Source: Mytilus galloprovincialis
Taxonomy: Eukaryota > Mollusca > Bivalvia > Mytilida > Mytilidae
NCBI RefSeq assembly: GCF_965363235.1
Contig: NC_134847.1
Location: 45,201,305 to 45,265,304 of the forward strand
DNA: 64,000 nt
Reading direction: 5' to 3'
The notes under the pieces are model-generated. The model was not told where the DNA came from and ran no database searches. It saw nothing but the letters and a program-made list of their open reading frames with translations. Shown here one piece after another: positions 22,691 through 34,475 of the stretch. The position numbers and the translations under genes were made by a program. Position 1 is the stretch's first letter. Each line of letters opens with the position of its first letter.

Positions 22691-23600
22691 TAAATTGGTA
22701 ATAGTGACATTATGTATTTTTATGTTACACTCGATATCCAGAAATCTTCTACAAGTACCGGTTAAATAAAAAAAGCTACAGGAAACAACATGTATATTCT
22801 GACATCACTTTTTGTTTCTTTATTTTCTTAAATACCATAACGGGACAACTTCCTAAACTCCTTTTTTGTTCTATTGGTTAGTGAACTATTAAAGAACCTT
22901 TGAACACATCGCATGGAGTGAGGCTTATATACAGTCCTTTGACTAAATAAAAGTTGTTGAAATATTGAAAGTCTAAATATTTCTTCTTTAACGAAGAAAT
23001 AAGTAGTTACCGTGTGATGGACTCCGTTGTATAATATTTTGTTTATATTTATTTAAGCATTTTATTAAAGAATCTGTTATTGTGGTAAAATTCTAGGTTT
23101 TTTTTATTTCATCAAAGCTATCGATAAAATGATACAATGCAGGATTTATCTAGTATTGAGGAACCAGCCTTTTATTGATGCTGACCCTTTGTACTGGAAA
23201 GTTTATGCGTTGAATGATCTACACTTTGGGGAGGGGTTATTTTACTGTTTTTCTGTCGTTGTGTTTTCTGTTGAAAATGTTTTGTTGTTGTCTTTGTTTT
23301 TTCGTTTATTTCCATTTTTGTTAGTTTTGTTATTTCTGTAATAAACTGAATTTACCAATTTCGTAACACAATCTTTCAGCTATTTTATTCCATTTGATAC
23401 TTTCGGTACTCTTAACTGTAAGAAAAACAAACAGGTAAAAACTGGTTTTATAGCTTGCTAAACCTCTCACTTGTATGACAGTCGCATAAAATTTCTTTAT
23501 ATTGACAATAATGTTTAAAAAAAACCAGATAGACTTAATAGTAAAAAATAGGGGCACAGTAAACATTGTGTTATAATCTTAATCACTTTAAAAACAAACA
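22690..23600. other. Low-complexity and fragmentary repeats
   Basis: A T-rich stretch around 23230-23340 and a short minus-strand match to the 4895-5080 repeat near 23440-23500 ('ttttatagcttgctaaacct'). No gene. Confidence 0.35.
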
Positions 23601-24240
23601 AAAATGTTAACAACAACAAGTTGACGCAGAATATTTATCAACAAGGTCCTGGCATCTTCCAATGAACTTTATATGAAAAGGACAACACATTCTTTGACAT
23701 AACCCTGATTCATCAACTTTCTGCTCAGACACTGATGAAGTTTTATAAAGTCTGAGTCGCAGTTGCAAGCTCTTAAATACCGAAAAAGTTGCGACATGTA
23801 TATTACGTATGCAGGTGAATATTACTGCTAAGATGGGGGAAATTGATAATTTCAAAATTTGAATCACCTTGTTTGTCATATATGCTGGTACTGAGATAAC
23901 CGATTATGTCAAGTTCGGTGTAAAAGTCTAAAAAAAGGGGGCAGAGGAAGACGTGTCTTTCGTTTCTGATTCTCGAGAGTATATTAATGGAACCCAATCA
24001 GAAAAGTTCGGATAGTCAAATGAAAAAAACATCCTCAATATATCTAAATGTGAAATTAAATGATCTGACTTCTTTGGTCTTCTTGTTTTTGTTAGTTTTT
24101 GAAAGAATGGGAATGCCGTTAGTTTGTTGAAATAGTTTACTCCAAATTCAACAATTATGTTGTTAAAATAAAACTCCAGCACACTGATCACTTGCTCCTC
24201 TGTAGCATATTTAACTTTTTGTTCACTATTGACATATCCC
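23600..24240 (-). pseudogene. Decayed Penelope-like RT fragment, minus strand
   Basis: In broken minus-strand frames one reads HAFPFFQ-type, then SDHLISHLDIL...NFSDWVPLI, ESETKDTSSSA, and a YDKxGDFNFEIINF-like stretch. Family-typical C-terminal sequence follows, including KFIGRCQDLVDKYS (compare KFYGRHHELVDRYG in the long copy). It is the same subfamily as 18690-19320. Multiple frame breaks show it is dead. Confidence 0.7.
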
Positions 24241-24269
24241 AAAGTAATTATTTAAAGCGTGTGCTACCA

Positions 24270-24540
24270 TTTTTGTGTTGACAAGCATTGTGGAGTATTT
24301 CTTTTAGACGATTTTTCGAATTCACATTTGAAATATGGCAGTTGTTATCAAATAGTCCGTTTCTATGTATATTGGTGTTTGTTCAAATGCAGTTCAGTGT
24401 TTCTAATAATATGTTGTTTTTCTCTAAAAGATGATGTGTTTCCTTCGGTTTTGGTTTGAGACCCGGATTTGTTTTCGCTCTATCGATTTATGACTATTTA
24501 ACAGTGGTATACTACTGTTGTCTTTCTTTGAAAAAGAACA
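24270..24540 (+). repeat. PLE tail fragment
   Basis: Words 'atgatgtgtttccttcggtt', 'atcgatttatgact' and 'cagtggtatactactgttgt' match the 5690-5815 repeat. It is non-coding. Confidence 0.45.
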
Positions 24541-24679
24541 ATTGTTTTGATAGAACTTGTTTATGAGAAATATCGAGATTACAATTTATCCAGAAGTTCT
24601 TTTTTTTTTTTGGAATCCAAACACGGTGTTAACATGATATCAATTGTATGGTCATTTTAATAAATTTACTGATTACAAA

Positions 24680-24830
24680 AGTATGAGTTATTCGAAATAC
24701 CAAGGATTTTCTTATCCCAGGCATGGATTACCTAAGCCGTATTTGGCACAACTATTTTGAAAATTTGGGTTCTAAATGCTCTTCAACTTTATACTTGTTC
24801 GGCTTTAAAACTATTTTGATCTGAGCGTCA
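24680..24830 (+). repeat. Left half of a ribozyme-like repeat interrupted by a PLE
   Basis: It aligns to 6430-6554 of the retrozyme-like unit ('cttatcccaggcatggatta', 'tgctcttcaactttatactt', 'gagcgtca') and stops exactly before the CTGATGA core. The remaining right half resumes at 27671. Confidence 0.7.
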
Positions 24831-24841
24831 TATACAAACGT

Positions 24842-25360
24842 ATGTGCGGTCATAGATCAGACATTAACCTCAATGCTAACGACATTCTATACCAGCATTT
24901 CAATCAGCCCGATCATTCCATCGTTTCTATGACAGTTCGCATTATCGAAAAGATATACCATAGCTCTAACAATCCTAATCTTTCAACAACTCTCCGTAGA
25001 CAAAAAGAAGACTACTGGATTAGACAATTGGGAACTGCAACACCTTATGGCTGCAATGACAAAATTGATGGTATAGGTATTCTATCTAGTCCTTCGTGTA
25101 ACTCGGTGAATGTGATGAATATTTTTAACTTGACTCCTCGACGTAGACGCAGTCATGGTCATCGTCATTATACATCACCTTCTCTGCATGATGTCTCTAT
25201 TAATGACTTGCTGCCATTCGTACAAAAGCCGTTAGGTATTCATCACATTCGCACGAAACTTTATTCATTACCCTTTCAAAACTTCATTCTCTGTTCAATT
25301 TATGTTTGGAATCCACTGTTACAAACCCTCATTCAAACCAATACAAACTTCAAGCTATAA
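24842..25360 (+). pseudogene. PLE GIY-YIG-like nuclease C-terminal part and linker
   Basis: The frame begins in a GHRSDIN motif and continues with HFNQPDHS, IIEKIYH and a DYWIRQLGTATPYGCN segment. This is the pattern of the second half of PLE GIY-YIG domains (R/H helix, a glutamate in 'IEK', then W-I-x-x-L and P-x-G-x-N). The GIY and YIG strands themselves lie upstream and are missing, because the element is cut at 24831. A basic, arginine/histidine-rich stretch (PRRRRSHGHRH) follows. One lost base near 25273 throws the frame off. The true reading continues in the frame of the next entry. Confidence 0.65.
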
Positions 25361-27102
25361 TTTCGGATATTGCAAGTCACAGACTTTTCAAGCCAGTTCG
25401 CATTGGAAAAGATGAAAAAGAGAAAAGATCTTTTCTAAATCTTTCCTTTGCCAACAAAGATCTCGATGGCGTCAACCTAGGCAATATCCTTCATCATAAA
25501 TTAGTTCAATCGAAAATACCTCCTTATTTCAAAGACCAGTCTGTACCAATAATTTCTTATACCTATACCAAACCTATTGCAACTAAAATTTTCAATTACA
25601 AACGCGTTTTGCAGGATCTCGATATTGACGACTTCAAGTCTAAACCTCCTGATTGCACTTGTGCTAGTTCCCAATTCACATATAATCTTGCTGGCCACGT
25701 TATTACCGGTGACCTTAACATTGTTAATAACACTTCTCTACGAAATGTGTTATCGAAAGGTCCGAAATATCGTGAGCCTAAATCCATCAATTGGAAATAC
25801 AACTTAAAAATTTTGATGGATTCAGTTGAGGATTATGCCAGGCAATGGGCTAAGCGCGAGAAGGAAGACGTAGACACTCTTTCCGAATGGATTAAGGCAG
25901 TGAGGTCGTTGATACAAATCAGAATTAAGAAACGGAATGGGTCCATCAATGCCCATGCTACGTCAATCTTTAAAGACACAAATGTTGCAAAAGACCTATC
26001 CGACCTCTATGACAAATATGTTGTTGTCCCCGCAGATAAAGCCCCAAATAACATCGTGTTTGTGTGTAAAGGTCATTACATTAACTGCTTGATAAACGAA
26101 TTAGGTATTGACAATTCACTTGGAAACTCAACATATACCCTCACGACACTTACCAAAGAAGAAATCCTGGATAATCATAGGTCTGTTCTATGTTCCTTTG
26201 GAATTTCAACCAAAGATGAAGAACTGGATCTTCCATCACTGTATTGGATACCTAAACTACATAAGTGTCCTTACAAACAACGGTATATTGCTGGGTCTTC
26301 CAAGTGCTCCACGAAACCTCTTTCTAAATTATTAACATCTATTTTATCAGTAATCAAAGACGGGTTTCAAAGTTATTGTGAAACTGCCTATTCTAGAGGT
26401 GGCGTGAATCAGATGTGGATACTTAAAAATTCCAAAGATCTTTTAGAGTACATACAATCTAACTCTCTTTCATCTTGTAACAGTATTAAAACATTTGACT
26501 TTTCTACTCTTTACACAAGTATTCCACATTCCAAACTAAAAGACAAATTGAAAGAGTTGGTATTACTTTGCTTCATAAAAAAGAATGGCCAACGTAGATA
26601 CAAGTATCTTGTCTTACGGAGGGATAAATCCTACTTTGTAAAGAATCACTCTGATTCAAACAAAAAATTCTTTGAAACTGATATTATCAAGATGCTTGAT
26701 TTCTTGATTGACAATATATTTGTTACGTTCGGAGGACGTGTTTTTCAACAGACTGTCGGCATTCCAATGGGAACAAACTGTGCCCCTCTACTTGCCAACT
26801 TGTTTCTTTATTATTATGAGGCTGACTTCATGCAGAAACTTCTTAGGAAGAAAGATAAGAAGTTAGCAATATCCTTTAACTCTACTTTCCGCTATATAGA
26901 TGATGTTCTTTCACTAAACAATTCAAAATTTGGTGACTATGTGGAACGCATCTATCCCATCGAACTAGAGATAAAGGATACTACAGATACAGTTAAGTCG
27001 GCTTCATATCTTGACTTACATCTAGAAATTGACAATGAGGGTCGGTTGAAAACAAAACTTTACGACAAAAGAGATGATTACAGCTTTCCAATTGTGAAGT
27101 AA
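25274..27102 (+). CDS. PLE reverse transcriptase, disrupted
   Basis: A frame of about 600 codons, open from about 25274, without a genuine ATG start; it continues the upstream nuclease frame after a 1-nt loss. Numbering from 25306, it has a C-x-C pair (about 117-119), VVVPADKAPNNIVF (about 239-252), a YWIPKLHK block (about 313), motif A FDFSTLYTSIP (about 398-408), motif B VGIPMGTNCAPLLANLFL (about 484-501) and motif C RYIDD (about 529-533). A SYLDLHLE...KLYDKRDD end region follows. These are the landmarks of Penelope-like RTs, with both catalytic aspartate sites present. The frame closes at 27102 through a small indel. It continues in another frame to 27364 (LIRYSRACISYHDFLDRGLL...). RT would act in target-primed reverse transcription; this copy is inactive. 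Confidence 0.85.
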
Positions 27103-27364
27103 TTGTCTAAGTAGCAACATTCCAGCAGCACCTGCATACGGGGTATATATCTCCCAATTGATACGATATTCCCGTGCTTGCATTTCCTATCATGATTTTC
27201 TTGATAGAGGGTTGCTGCTCACAAGGAAGCTATTAAACCAAGAGTTCCAAATGGTGAAGTTGAAATCATCCCTTTGTAAATTTTACGGACGCCATCACGA
27301 GTTGGTTGACCGTTATGGAATAACCGTTTCACAAATGATATCGGATATGTTCCTTACGTCGTAA
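27103..27364 (+). pseudogene. PLE protein C-terminal region after frameshift
   Basis: In the frame of 27158 one reads RACISYHDFLDRGLLLTRKLL, then KFYGRHHELVDRYG and a stop at 27362-27364. It belongs to the RT protein above. Its separation is due to an indel at about 27095-27110. Homologous remains occur at 22225-22380. Confidence 0.65.
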
Positions 27365-27670
27365 CTACAATTCCCTTCCCTTTCATGAATGTGAACTACC
27401 GAATTAGACTATTTACCGGATTAAAATTTTGTAATCACATAAGCAACACGACGGGTGCCACATGTGGAGCAGGATCTGCTTACCCTTCCGGAGCACCTGA
27501 GATCACCCCTAGTTTTTGGTGGGGTTCGTGTTGTTTATTCTTTAATTTTCTATGTTGTGTCATGTTTACTATTGTTTTTCTGTTTGTCTTTTTCATTTTT
27601 AGCCATGGCGTTGTCAGTTTGTTTTAGATTTATGAGTTTGACTGTCCCTTTGGTATCTTTCGTCCCATTT
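27365..27670 (+). repeat. PLE family-1 3' tail (reference copy)
   Basis: This is the non-coding end of the long PLE, from the stop to 'tatctttcgtcccattt'. It defines the tail found alone at 9749-9893, 10228-10433 and 22400-22685. T-rich frames within it are not genes. Confidence 0.7.
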
Positions 27671-27760
27671 TGTAGACGAAATGCGCGTCTGGCGTAACGA
27701 ACTATATAAGCCTGGTACATTTGGTAACTAACTAATAATACCGCTACGCAAGTAAACAGT
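27671..27760 (+). repeat. Right half of the interrupted ribozyme-like repeat
   Basis: It begins 'tgtagacgaaatgcgcgtct' and 'ggcgtaac', matching stem II right arm, GAA(A), stem III and the cleavage-site side of the unit at 6570-6597, then runs on as 'cctggtacatttggtaact'. Compared with the intact unit about 13 bases including CTGATGA are missing between the halves. Confidence 0.7.
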
Positions 27761-29442
27761 TTTGCAGTATTTCTGAAGACAGAATTTGTGTCAATCCAAT
27801 GGAGAATTTGTCGAACATGTAGACGATGGACCGTTGTGTGTACGGAATTTTGAGAAGCTTGGGTTTCAAACACAAACAATGTAAGTCCTCCAATTGGCTG
27901 TACAATGTAATGTTAATTAGAGCTATGAAGGATTCATGATTCACCAAAAATCTCATCCTTGTCAAATGATATGTTTATGAATGTGGGATTTCCTGAGGGT
28001 TCATTTATTCCTAATTCTTTTAAAATATGATCATGTTGAATAATGTTTGAGACCCCCAGTTATAAAATGGACAGAGGGGCTGTAAATATAAGGCATTCCG
28101 AAACAGTCGCGTGTCAGATGGTGTTTTATGGTATATATATGTGTGTTTGTAGTTAAATACTTTAGGTGCAATGGTTTTGATGTAACTGAAGGATGCAAGA
28201 GAAACACGCTGATTTTGAAAATGAAGTGGAATTTTATATGTTACCTCCTTGTGATGCAGAACGTTGCTGCTGTTGAATGAATCAATTCCTTTATAGGTTA
28301 CAGTAACTGAACATGCAGGAATTTCTTCTTTTCATCATGTAAAGTTCCAAACACCCATAATCAATTTATCATATTTTGAAATATATTTTGGCAACTCTGA
28401 GTGTCACATCAATGTCATTTGATGAGACTGTCATCAAAGTCAAAGGGTAAGCGCTACAAAACCAGGTTGAATTCACCATTTTCTACATTTGAAAATGCCT
28501 GTACCAAGTCAGGAATATGACAGTTCTTGTCCATTCGTTTTTGATGTGTTTTGTCATTTGATTTTGCCATGTGATTATGGACTTTCCGATTGGATTTTCC
28601 TCCGAGTTCAGTATTTTTGTGATTTTACTTTTTACGAAGAAATGATAACGAGTACGTTATATACTTTCTGAGTATACGTTTCTACAACTTTGAACTGGTG
28701 ACTGCATGTGTTACTTTGGATTTTTGTCTATAGCGATTGTCCAAGACTGCGCTGTGTCAAAATGCTTACAAAACCGTTCCTTTGCAATACGGGTCAACTT
28801 TCGATAGACTGGTTTCATTTTATTTTCGCTTTTGATGTCCATTCAGAATATTTACAAGTGTCTTTTCTTTGGCTAAATTTAAGTTTTCAATGCAAAGATA
28901 GTAAACAATTTTATAGTACTAATTATATTTTATTTAACAATGAATTTAATTTAAAAAAGATACATTGTTAAAACGTTATAGACACGTTGACGGCTGAAGC
29001 TCAAAATCAAGTAAAAAGTAAAATCACAAAAATACTGATCTCCGGAGAAAATTCAAAACGGAAAGTCCCTAATCAAATGGCAAAATCAAAGGATAAAACA
29101 CATCAAACGAATTGACAACAACTGTCATATTCCTGACTTGGTAAAGGCATTTTCAAATGTAGAAAATGGTTACCGTGGATTGAACATGGTTCTATAGGTA
29201 GCAATACACAGTTAGGAAAAAAACTTAAAATTGACACTCAAAATTTTTAAACACCCTCTTTCCCCTCCTGTCTAACAAAGAAGGCTTTATATGTGTGTTA
29301 TGCATGTATATACTTATAGAAAGAGAATCTTCCATAGATTTGATCTCTAATGGTCATAAGGGTGAAATATAATCCATTTTGGGTGTAACCATTGGCAACA
29401 ATCTGCATTTCTTAGATACAAAATATAGCAAAAAAAGGGGAA
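27760..29442. repeat. Spacer with dispersed repeat copies
   Basis: 28430-28680 (plus) and 29040-29230 (minus) are copies of one repeat family: 'gaaaatgcctgtaccaagtc', 'gactttccg', 'ttcagtatttttgtgatttt'. No gene is supported. The remaining sequence is AT-rich. Confidence 0.5.
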
Positions 29443-29739
29443 GCACTAATGACAGGACGATTGCCCGGATCGTGACAGGACGGTTGACCGGACGACATAT
29501 AAATAGTCATAACTTTTTTGATATTCAGTAGATTTGTTTGATATTTGTAGACCTTAAAGATATTAAAATATATTTTATGAAAATCAAACAAGTGTGGACA
29601 CAGATGAGTGTGGATAGTATGTATGGATGTTTGACAGTGTCTTATGACAAAATGAGTTCTATGTTTTTTCTATATGGTGTTATTAACTATGTTGCACGAT
29701 GACAACCAATCTGAGCATTATGAGTGTTATTTATTAAAT

Positions 29740-30080
29740 TTTTTATGCCCCCACCTACAATAGTAGATAGGCATTATGTTTTCTGGTCTGTGGGTCCGTT
29801 CGTTCGTTTGTCCCGCTTTAGGTTAAAGTTTTTGGTCAAGGTAGTTTTTGATCCAATCAACTCGAAACTTAGTACACATGTTCATTATGATATGATCTTT
29901 CTAATTTTAAAGCCAAATTAGACTTTTGACCCCAATTTCACGGTCCATTGAACATAGAAAATGGAAGTGGGAGTTTCAGGTTAAAGTTTTTGGTCAAAGT
30001 AGTTTTTGATGAAGCTGAATTCCAATCAACTTGAAACTTACTACACTTGTTGCATATGATATGATCTTTCTAATTTCAAA
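29740..30080 (+). repeat. Dispersed 'gcattatgttttctggtctg' repeat, two tandem pieces
   Basis: The first piece matches 2110-2400. A second partial piece starts again at about 29970 with 'ggttaaagtttttggtcaa' and 'caacttgaaactta'. Confidence 0.65.
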
Positions 30081-30349
30081 ACTCATAACTGCTCCAAAAG
30101 TAATCTGATAGAATTTCAAGCATTTTAAGCCAATATTATCAACATCTACTAATGAGTCTTAATATGTCTACATATCTAAAAAGTCATAGTATTCAAAAGG
30201 TAATGCAAAATTATTCCTTTTCATTTTTTTTGTTATATGGATACACATTTGAGTGATACATGTACCAATACAATATATGTTGTGGTATGAAAGTGCAGTA
30301 ATTAGCATTTACTGTAACTATGTTAATTCACACAAATTGAAAAATAAAC

Positions 30350-30640
30350 AAATGAATGGACCAGATGCTCCGCAGAGCCCAGCTTTATACGACTGCAGAG
30401 GTCGAAGCCTGAACAGTTGGGGCTAGTATTGACACAACATTCAAGCTGGAAACAGCTCTGAGTTTGAATTGTGATTAAATAGATGACACAGCTTAGGTTT
30501 CTGACACAGAATGAATGTGGTCTAATGAACTTAAATATTTGTTTTGCTTTTGTGTTAGGAGCAATTCACTATGCTGCTGAATATTAATCCTTTCAAACAA
30601 AAATATCTAAAGAAATTTTCTTTTTAATTTCTGAAATGAG
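30350..30640. repeat. Probable dispersed repeat ('gatgctccgcagagcccagc')
   Basis: The block has higher G+C than its surroundings ('ccagctttatacgactgcag', 'ggtcgaagcctgaacagttg') and is read from memory as a common mussel repeat. No second copy occurs in this window, so support from the sequence itself is weak. Confidence 0.35.
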
Positions 30641-31346
30641 AAACATTTAGAGGAGACAAACTTCAGTTAAGAGATCAGAAACTAAAAAAATGTATAATTT
30701 TTCCATTTGTAAAAGGGCATACCCTAGAAAGTGCTTGCAATCACTGAATGGTTATTAATGACTGCTTTAATTTATCAGTTGGTAATAAAGTGAATATTGC
30801 ATTGTATATTGTATAATTGATTTAAGTTGACTGAACAAAGAAAGATAACTCCAATTTTCAAAGAAGATTTCATAAAGCATTGGTATTAGGTAATTCAAGA
30901 ACCATTCTGGACAAACTCCAATTAAGGGTCTTGAATTTACAAAAATGTTTGTTTTTGGTCCGTAATTATTAGACTGTTTGTCCCATAACCCACACAATAT
31001 ATCCGAACCTTCTACTTATGGTATTAAACATTGTGGTACAATTTCAGAACAATTGAAATACTTATACACAACTTTTTAAACCAACACTAGATTAAAGCTT
31101 GTTTTGGGCACCTTTGTACCCCTTATTCCTAAACCTTAGGGACCATAACCCCCAAAATCAATCCCAAGCTTCCTTTTGTGGTTATAAACGTTGTGTTATA
31201 ATTTTGTTGATTTCTGTTGACTTATAATAAAGTTATTATCCAGAAACCATCTTTCGGACAGGATACCAATTTACAACCCCAAATTTTTTGTGGTTGTATA
31301 AAAATGTTGAACATGTGCAATGAAGTATAGTTCTAGAAATCGATTA

Positions 31347-31634
31347 GGGAGCTACCATTTGATTTTTATGGGGGGGGGGGGGGCTAGGATGAAAAATTTT
31401 GTCCTGCCTTTTTTTTTAGTTGTAATCTCTGTCCTGCCTTTTTATTTTTCAGTCTATTCGGTCCTGCCTCTTTTTTTCTTAGCTTATCCTGACTTTTTTA
31501 CAACAATTGTCATCCTGCCTTTTTTTTTTTGCCAAGTTACTCATCCTGCCTTTTTTTTTTACTCAAAATCCTGTCCTGCCTTTTTTTTCAAATTTCATCC
31601 TAGCTCCCCCCATAAAAATCAAATGGTAGCTCCC
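31347..31634. mobile_element. 288-bp MITE with TTA target duplication
   Basis: The ends 'gggagctaccatttgatttt' and its exact inverse 'aaaatcaaatggtagctccc' are flanked by TTA on both sides (31344-31346 and 31635-31637). TIRs extend into a G/C run and 'gctaggatgaaa'. The middle holds about seven 'tcctgccttttttt' blocks spaced 25-35 bp apart in one orientation. A 3-bp TTA duplication with GGG ends is typical of PIF/Harbinger-derived MITEs. Confidence 0.85.
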
Positions 31635-31639
31635 TTAGA

Positions 31640-33000
31640 CTGGATAGGCCTTATAATTTTTTTCCCTCCTAATTGAAGGACCGTTTACACTCAGGGCCGA
31701 GTCATCAGCACGCAATACAGATGTATTAAAACAACCTAGCATCATATTGCTAGTAGTGGGAGTAGCATTGTCCAGTAAATTTGTTCCCACTTTTTTTTAT
31801 AAAATGTATGGTTCAAATCAAAATAGAATGCTTTTATCTCCTGAATACTTACATTGTACATAGAGATGATACTACTTTGACAAATCCTTGTCCATTAGAG
31901 TTGTCTGTCAAATCTTAATTTCACAAAGAATGAATTGCATAACAATGAACTGAGCTCAAAGCAAAGTACTTTAATAATACACTTAGACAAAGAGCTAAAT
32001 CCAGTGATATACTTTGTACTACAGGTCCTTCATGACCATCCATCCACCCAAACCATATCTCAATAACATTCCATACTACATGATTGGATTCAGAAGTCCT
32101 GAAAAAGACATGACTTTTTTTTATCTTGTTTTAAGTATATATGCACAGGTTAAACCTTTATTGTGGATATAATCATTCAGTATCTAGCAACTATCAATTT
32201 GCTTCATGCACATATTGATATAGGTTGATTGCTCCTCTGTTGGAAATTAGAACACACCTCCATCTAATTTTAGTCAACTGACGAAGAAAAATTCAAAACT
32301 ATATAAAATGTTATCTAAGACTTGTCAGTGTCTATTTCCTTTGCCACTGAATAAGATTTCATATTTACAACCAATGAAAATCAAATATCCCTCTAATAGA
32401 CTTAGCATTGAAATCGTTTTCTAAAATGGTAGTTATGTGGAACCTACATGTAGAACTAAAAAAATTGAAACAATATATCTTAAATATTTCAAATGCATGT
32501 ACATTTAATAATTCTCCAAAATTCACTTTATTTTTCCTTTTTTGGTTTTCTGTTGAAGACTGTATATTGACCTCTATGTAGCCTTTTAAACTTATAAAAG
32601 GGGGGATACATTTCCATAGAATTAAACTTTTCTGAAAGAATTGATTCCATTTATTTTCAATAAACAATAAATATTGAAGTCTATAACAGGCATCTAGGAA
32701 CAGGCTCAACATTATTTCTAAACATGTATTAATATATACCAAAATGTGGACAAACCTACATTAAATATTCTACTTCAACGACTTTAATTAGTGGAGTAGA
32801 TCAAATTAAAAAGTCACAATGGTTAAAAACTCCAATGGCAGTCTTTCCTGCTAAAATCTTGATGTGTAGAATGTGATATACCATTTTTGGGTCTATATAC
32901 TGTCCTTTAAATTTAGGTCATTTTGACACGGCAAAATATGAAAAAAAATGTAAACTATGGTCTGGAAAGCACACAGTTTGTGATATTTTAAGGTATCTTT
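31640..33000. other. AT-rich stretch inside the 8.1-kb structure
   Basis: I see no gene or structured repeat. A minus-strand frame of about 125 codons (32365-32742) has no recognisable motif and AT-rich composition like its surroundings, so it is not called. Confidence 0.4.
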
Positions 33001-33529
33001 ACTAAGAAAACCTGCAAATCTCAGTGGCAGATCCAGAACTTTTCAAAAAGGTGTGGGGGCTCTGATGGACCAGAGGGTTGCCCACTCCCATCAAGCTTCA
33101 ATGATTTCTTACATATATGTGATAAGCTAAATTTCCCCCACCCCCTTGGTCTGTCTATGCATCTGTTTATCGTTCTGCGAAATAGTACTAATACTAATTT
33201 TTCCCCTCCCTTTCCTGGCCCTAGACAGTTGCTTACCTTTGTAAACATTTTATAATTATAGTCAGGTATATATTGATTGAGAGTAACTTACATAGTAGTT
33301 AATGGGACTCTTTTTCACACGGTTCTGTGAAATATAATACGGCAAATATATACCCGTACATACTATCCGCATAACACAGAAATCTGATAGATTTTCACTC
33401 CTCTGGGAAAAATCAACCTGTGAAATGAAATACCATGCCTGGAAAAAAATTACCGGGACAAATTATCCTCAGGATAAAATATCACAGAGGACGAAATAAA
33501 CCGTTACATTACATGAGAAGCCGGTTTGG

Positions 33530-34145
33530 TTACAAATAATTATGTCACGTGAAGGCGCACTGACGTCACAATTTGCATTAATTTTGCAATACACTACAGT
33601 TCACTCATACAGAACCCATTATCATGCAAACATGCAACGTGAATGTGATTGGTTATCAAATAATACAGAATTTATGCACATACAGTTAATATAGAAGAAA
33701 TTAGTTCATCAAATGTGAGTTCGTGATCTTGTGGTTAAGACCGATGGCTACAGTGCTGAAAGTCCTGAGTTAGATTCTCACTTGGGGTGCTAAAAATATC
33801 AGTACATCAGAAGGGTAATTTTCACCCTCTCACACACATCTTTGTTAATGTTTAATTCACTTTGACTACTGATATGCAAACCTAGAAATATTTCATAAAA
33901 TAGTGATTGAAAGATTCATAACACTTTGAAAGGATAATTCAGACACGTGTTACGCGGGGAGCATGTTTTAAATTTGTTTACAAATAATAATGTCACGTGC
34001 TCGCGCACTGACCTCAAGTTGCATCGCCCTTACAATTCACTAATACATGACCATTTTCATGCAAACATGCAACGTGAATGTGATTGGTTATCATATAATA
34101 CAGAAATAATGCATGCACAGTTTAAGAAGAAATTATTTCAATAAA
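33530..34145. repeat. Duplicated segment with a SINE-like insert between copies
   Basis: 33536-33700 and 33965-34140 are diverged direct copies: 'tgtcacgtg', 'gcgcactgac', 'atgcaaacatgcaacgtgaa', 'tgtgattggttatca' and 'agaagaaatta'. A tRNA-like head lies between them. Confidence 0.7.
33712..33900 (+). mobile_element. tRNA-derived SINE-like insert
   Basis: The head has an A-box-like 'tgatcttgtggttaagacc' and, 35 bp later, a B-box-like 'gagttagattctcac', the spacing and wording of an RNA polymerase III internal promoter. An unrelated tail follows to about 33900. It does not fold as a full tRNA with CCA end, so a SINE or tRNA relic is more likely than a working tRNA gene. Confidence 0.5.
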
Positions 34146-34475
34146 TCGATGCGATTTTCACTTTTGACACGAATAGGTCGGGTTGACATTACTGTCATCG
34201 GAGATAATATTGAGATAAATGGGATAAAACGGACCGTCAAAAAGGTCTAGAGGAGCACATCAGTAGAACCTTAACATTAATAAGTAATACTTACCAAAAT
34301 TTCTCTAATTAAAGAACTATATAACTGAAATTTCACAAAGATAACGGTAAACATTTTGTTGATGGTGATGATGCTATTATCGATCCGTTGAATTCAGGGT
34401 CAACGGAATTTTTTGCGTTGCGTTTAAATCATTGAGGCCATCTATTTTTATTGCGGGTTCCACATATATAAATCG

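Larger units (their letters stand above)
24831..27670 (+). mobile_element. Penelope-like retroelement, 5' truncated, nearly full length
   Basis: 2.84 kb inserted between two halves of a ribozyme-like repeat. From left to right it holds the C-terminal part of a GIY-YIG-type nuclease region, a long RT frame, a short C-terminal frame and the family-1 3' tail. The nuclease region precedes the RT, an order reported for the permuted Naiad-like PLE branch, whereas classical Penelope has it after. The copy is dead: one frameshift near 25273, another near 27100, and no nuclease start. Confidence 0.8.

Noticed and set aside
31320-31676. 118-codon phenylalanine-rich frame
   Set aside because: It is the translation of T-runs inside a MITE.
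33712-33790. Functional tRNA gene
   Set aside because: A and B boxes are present, but there is no acceptor-stem pairing and the B box is degenerate; a SINE is more likely.
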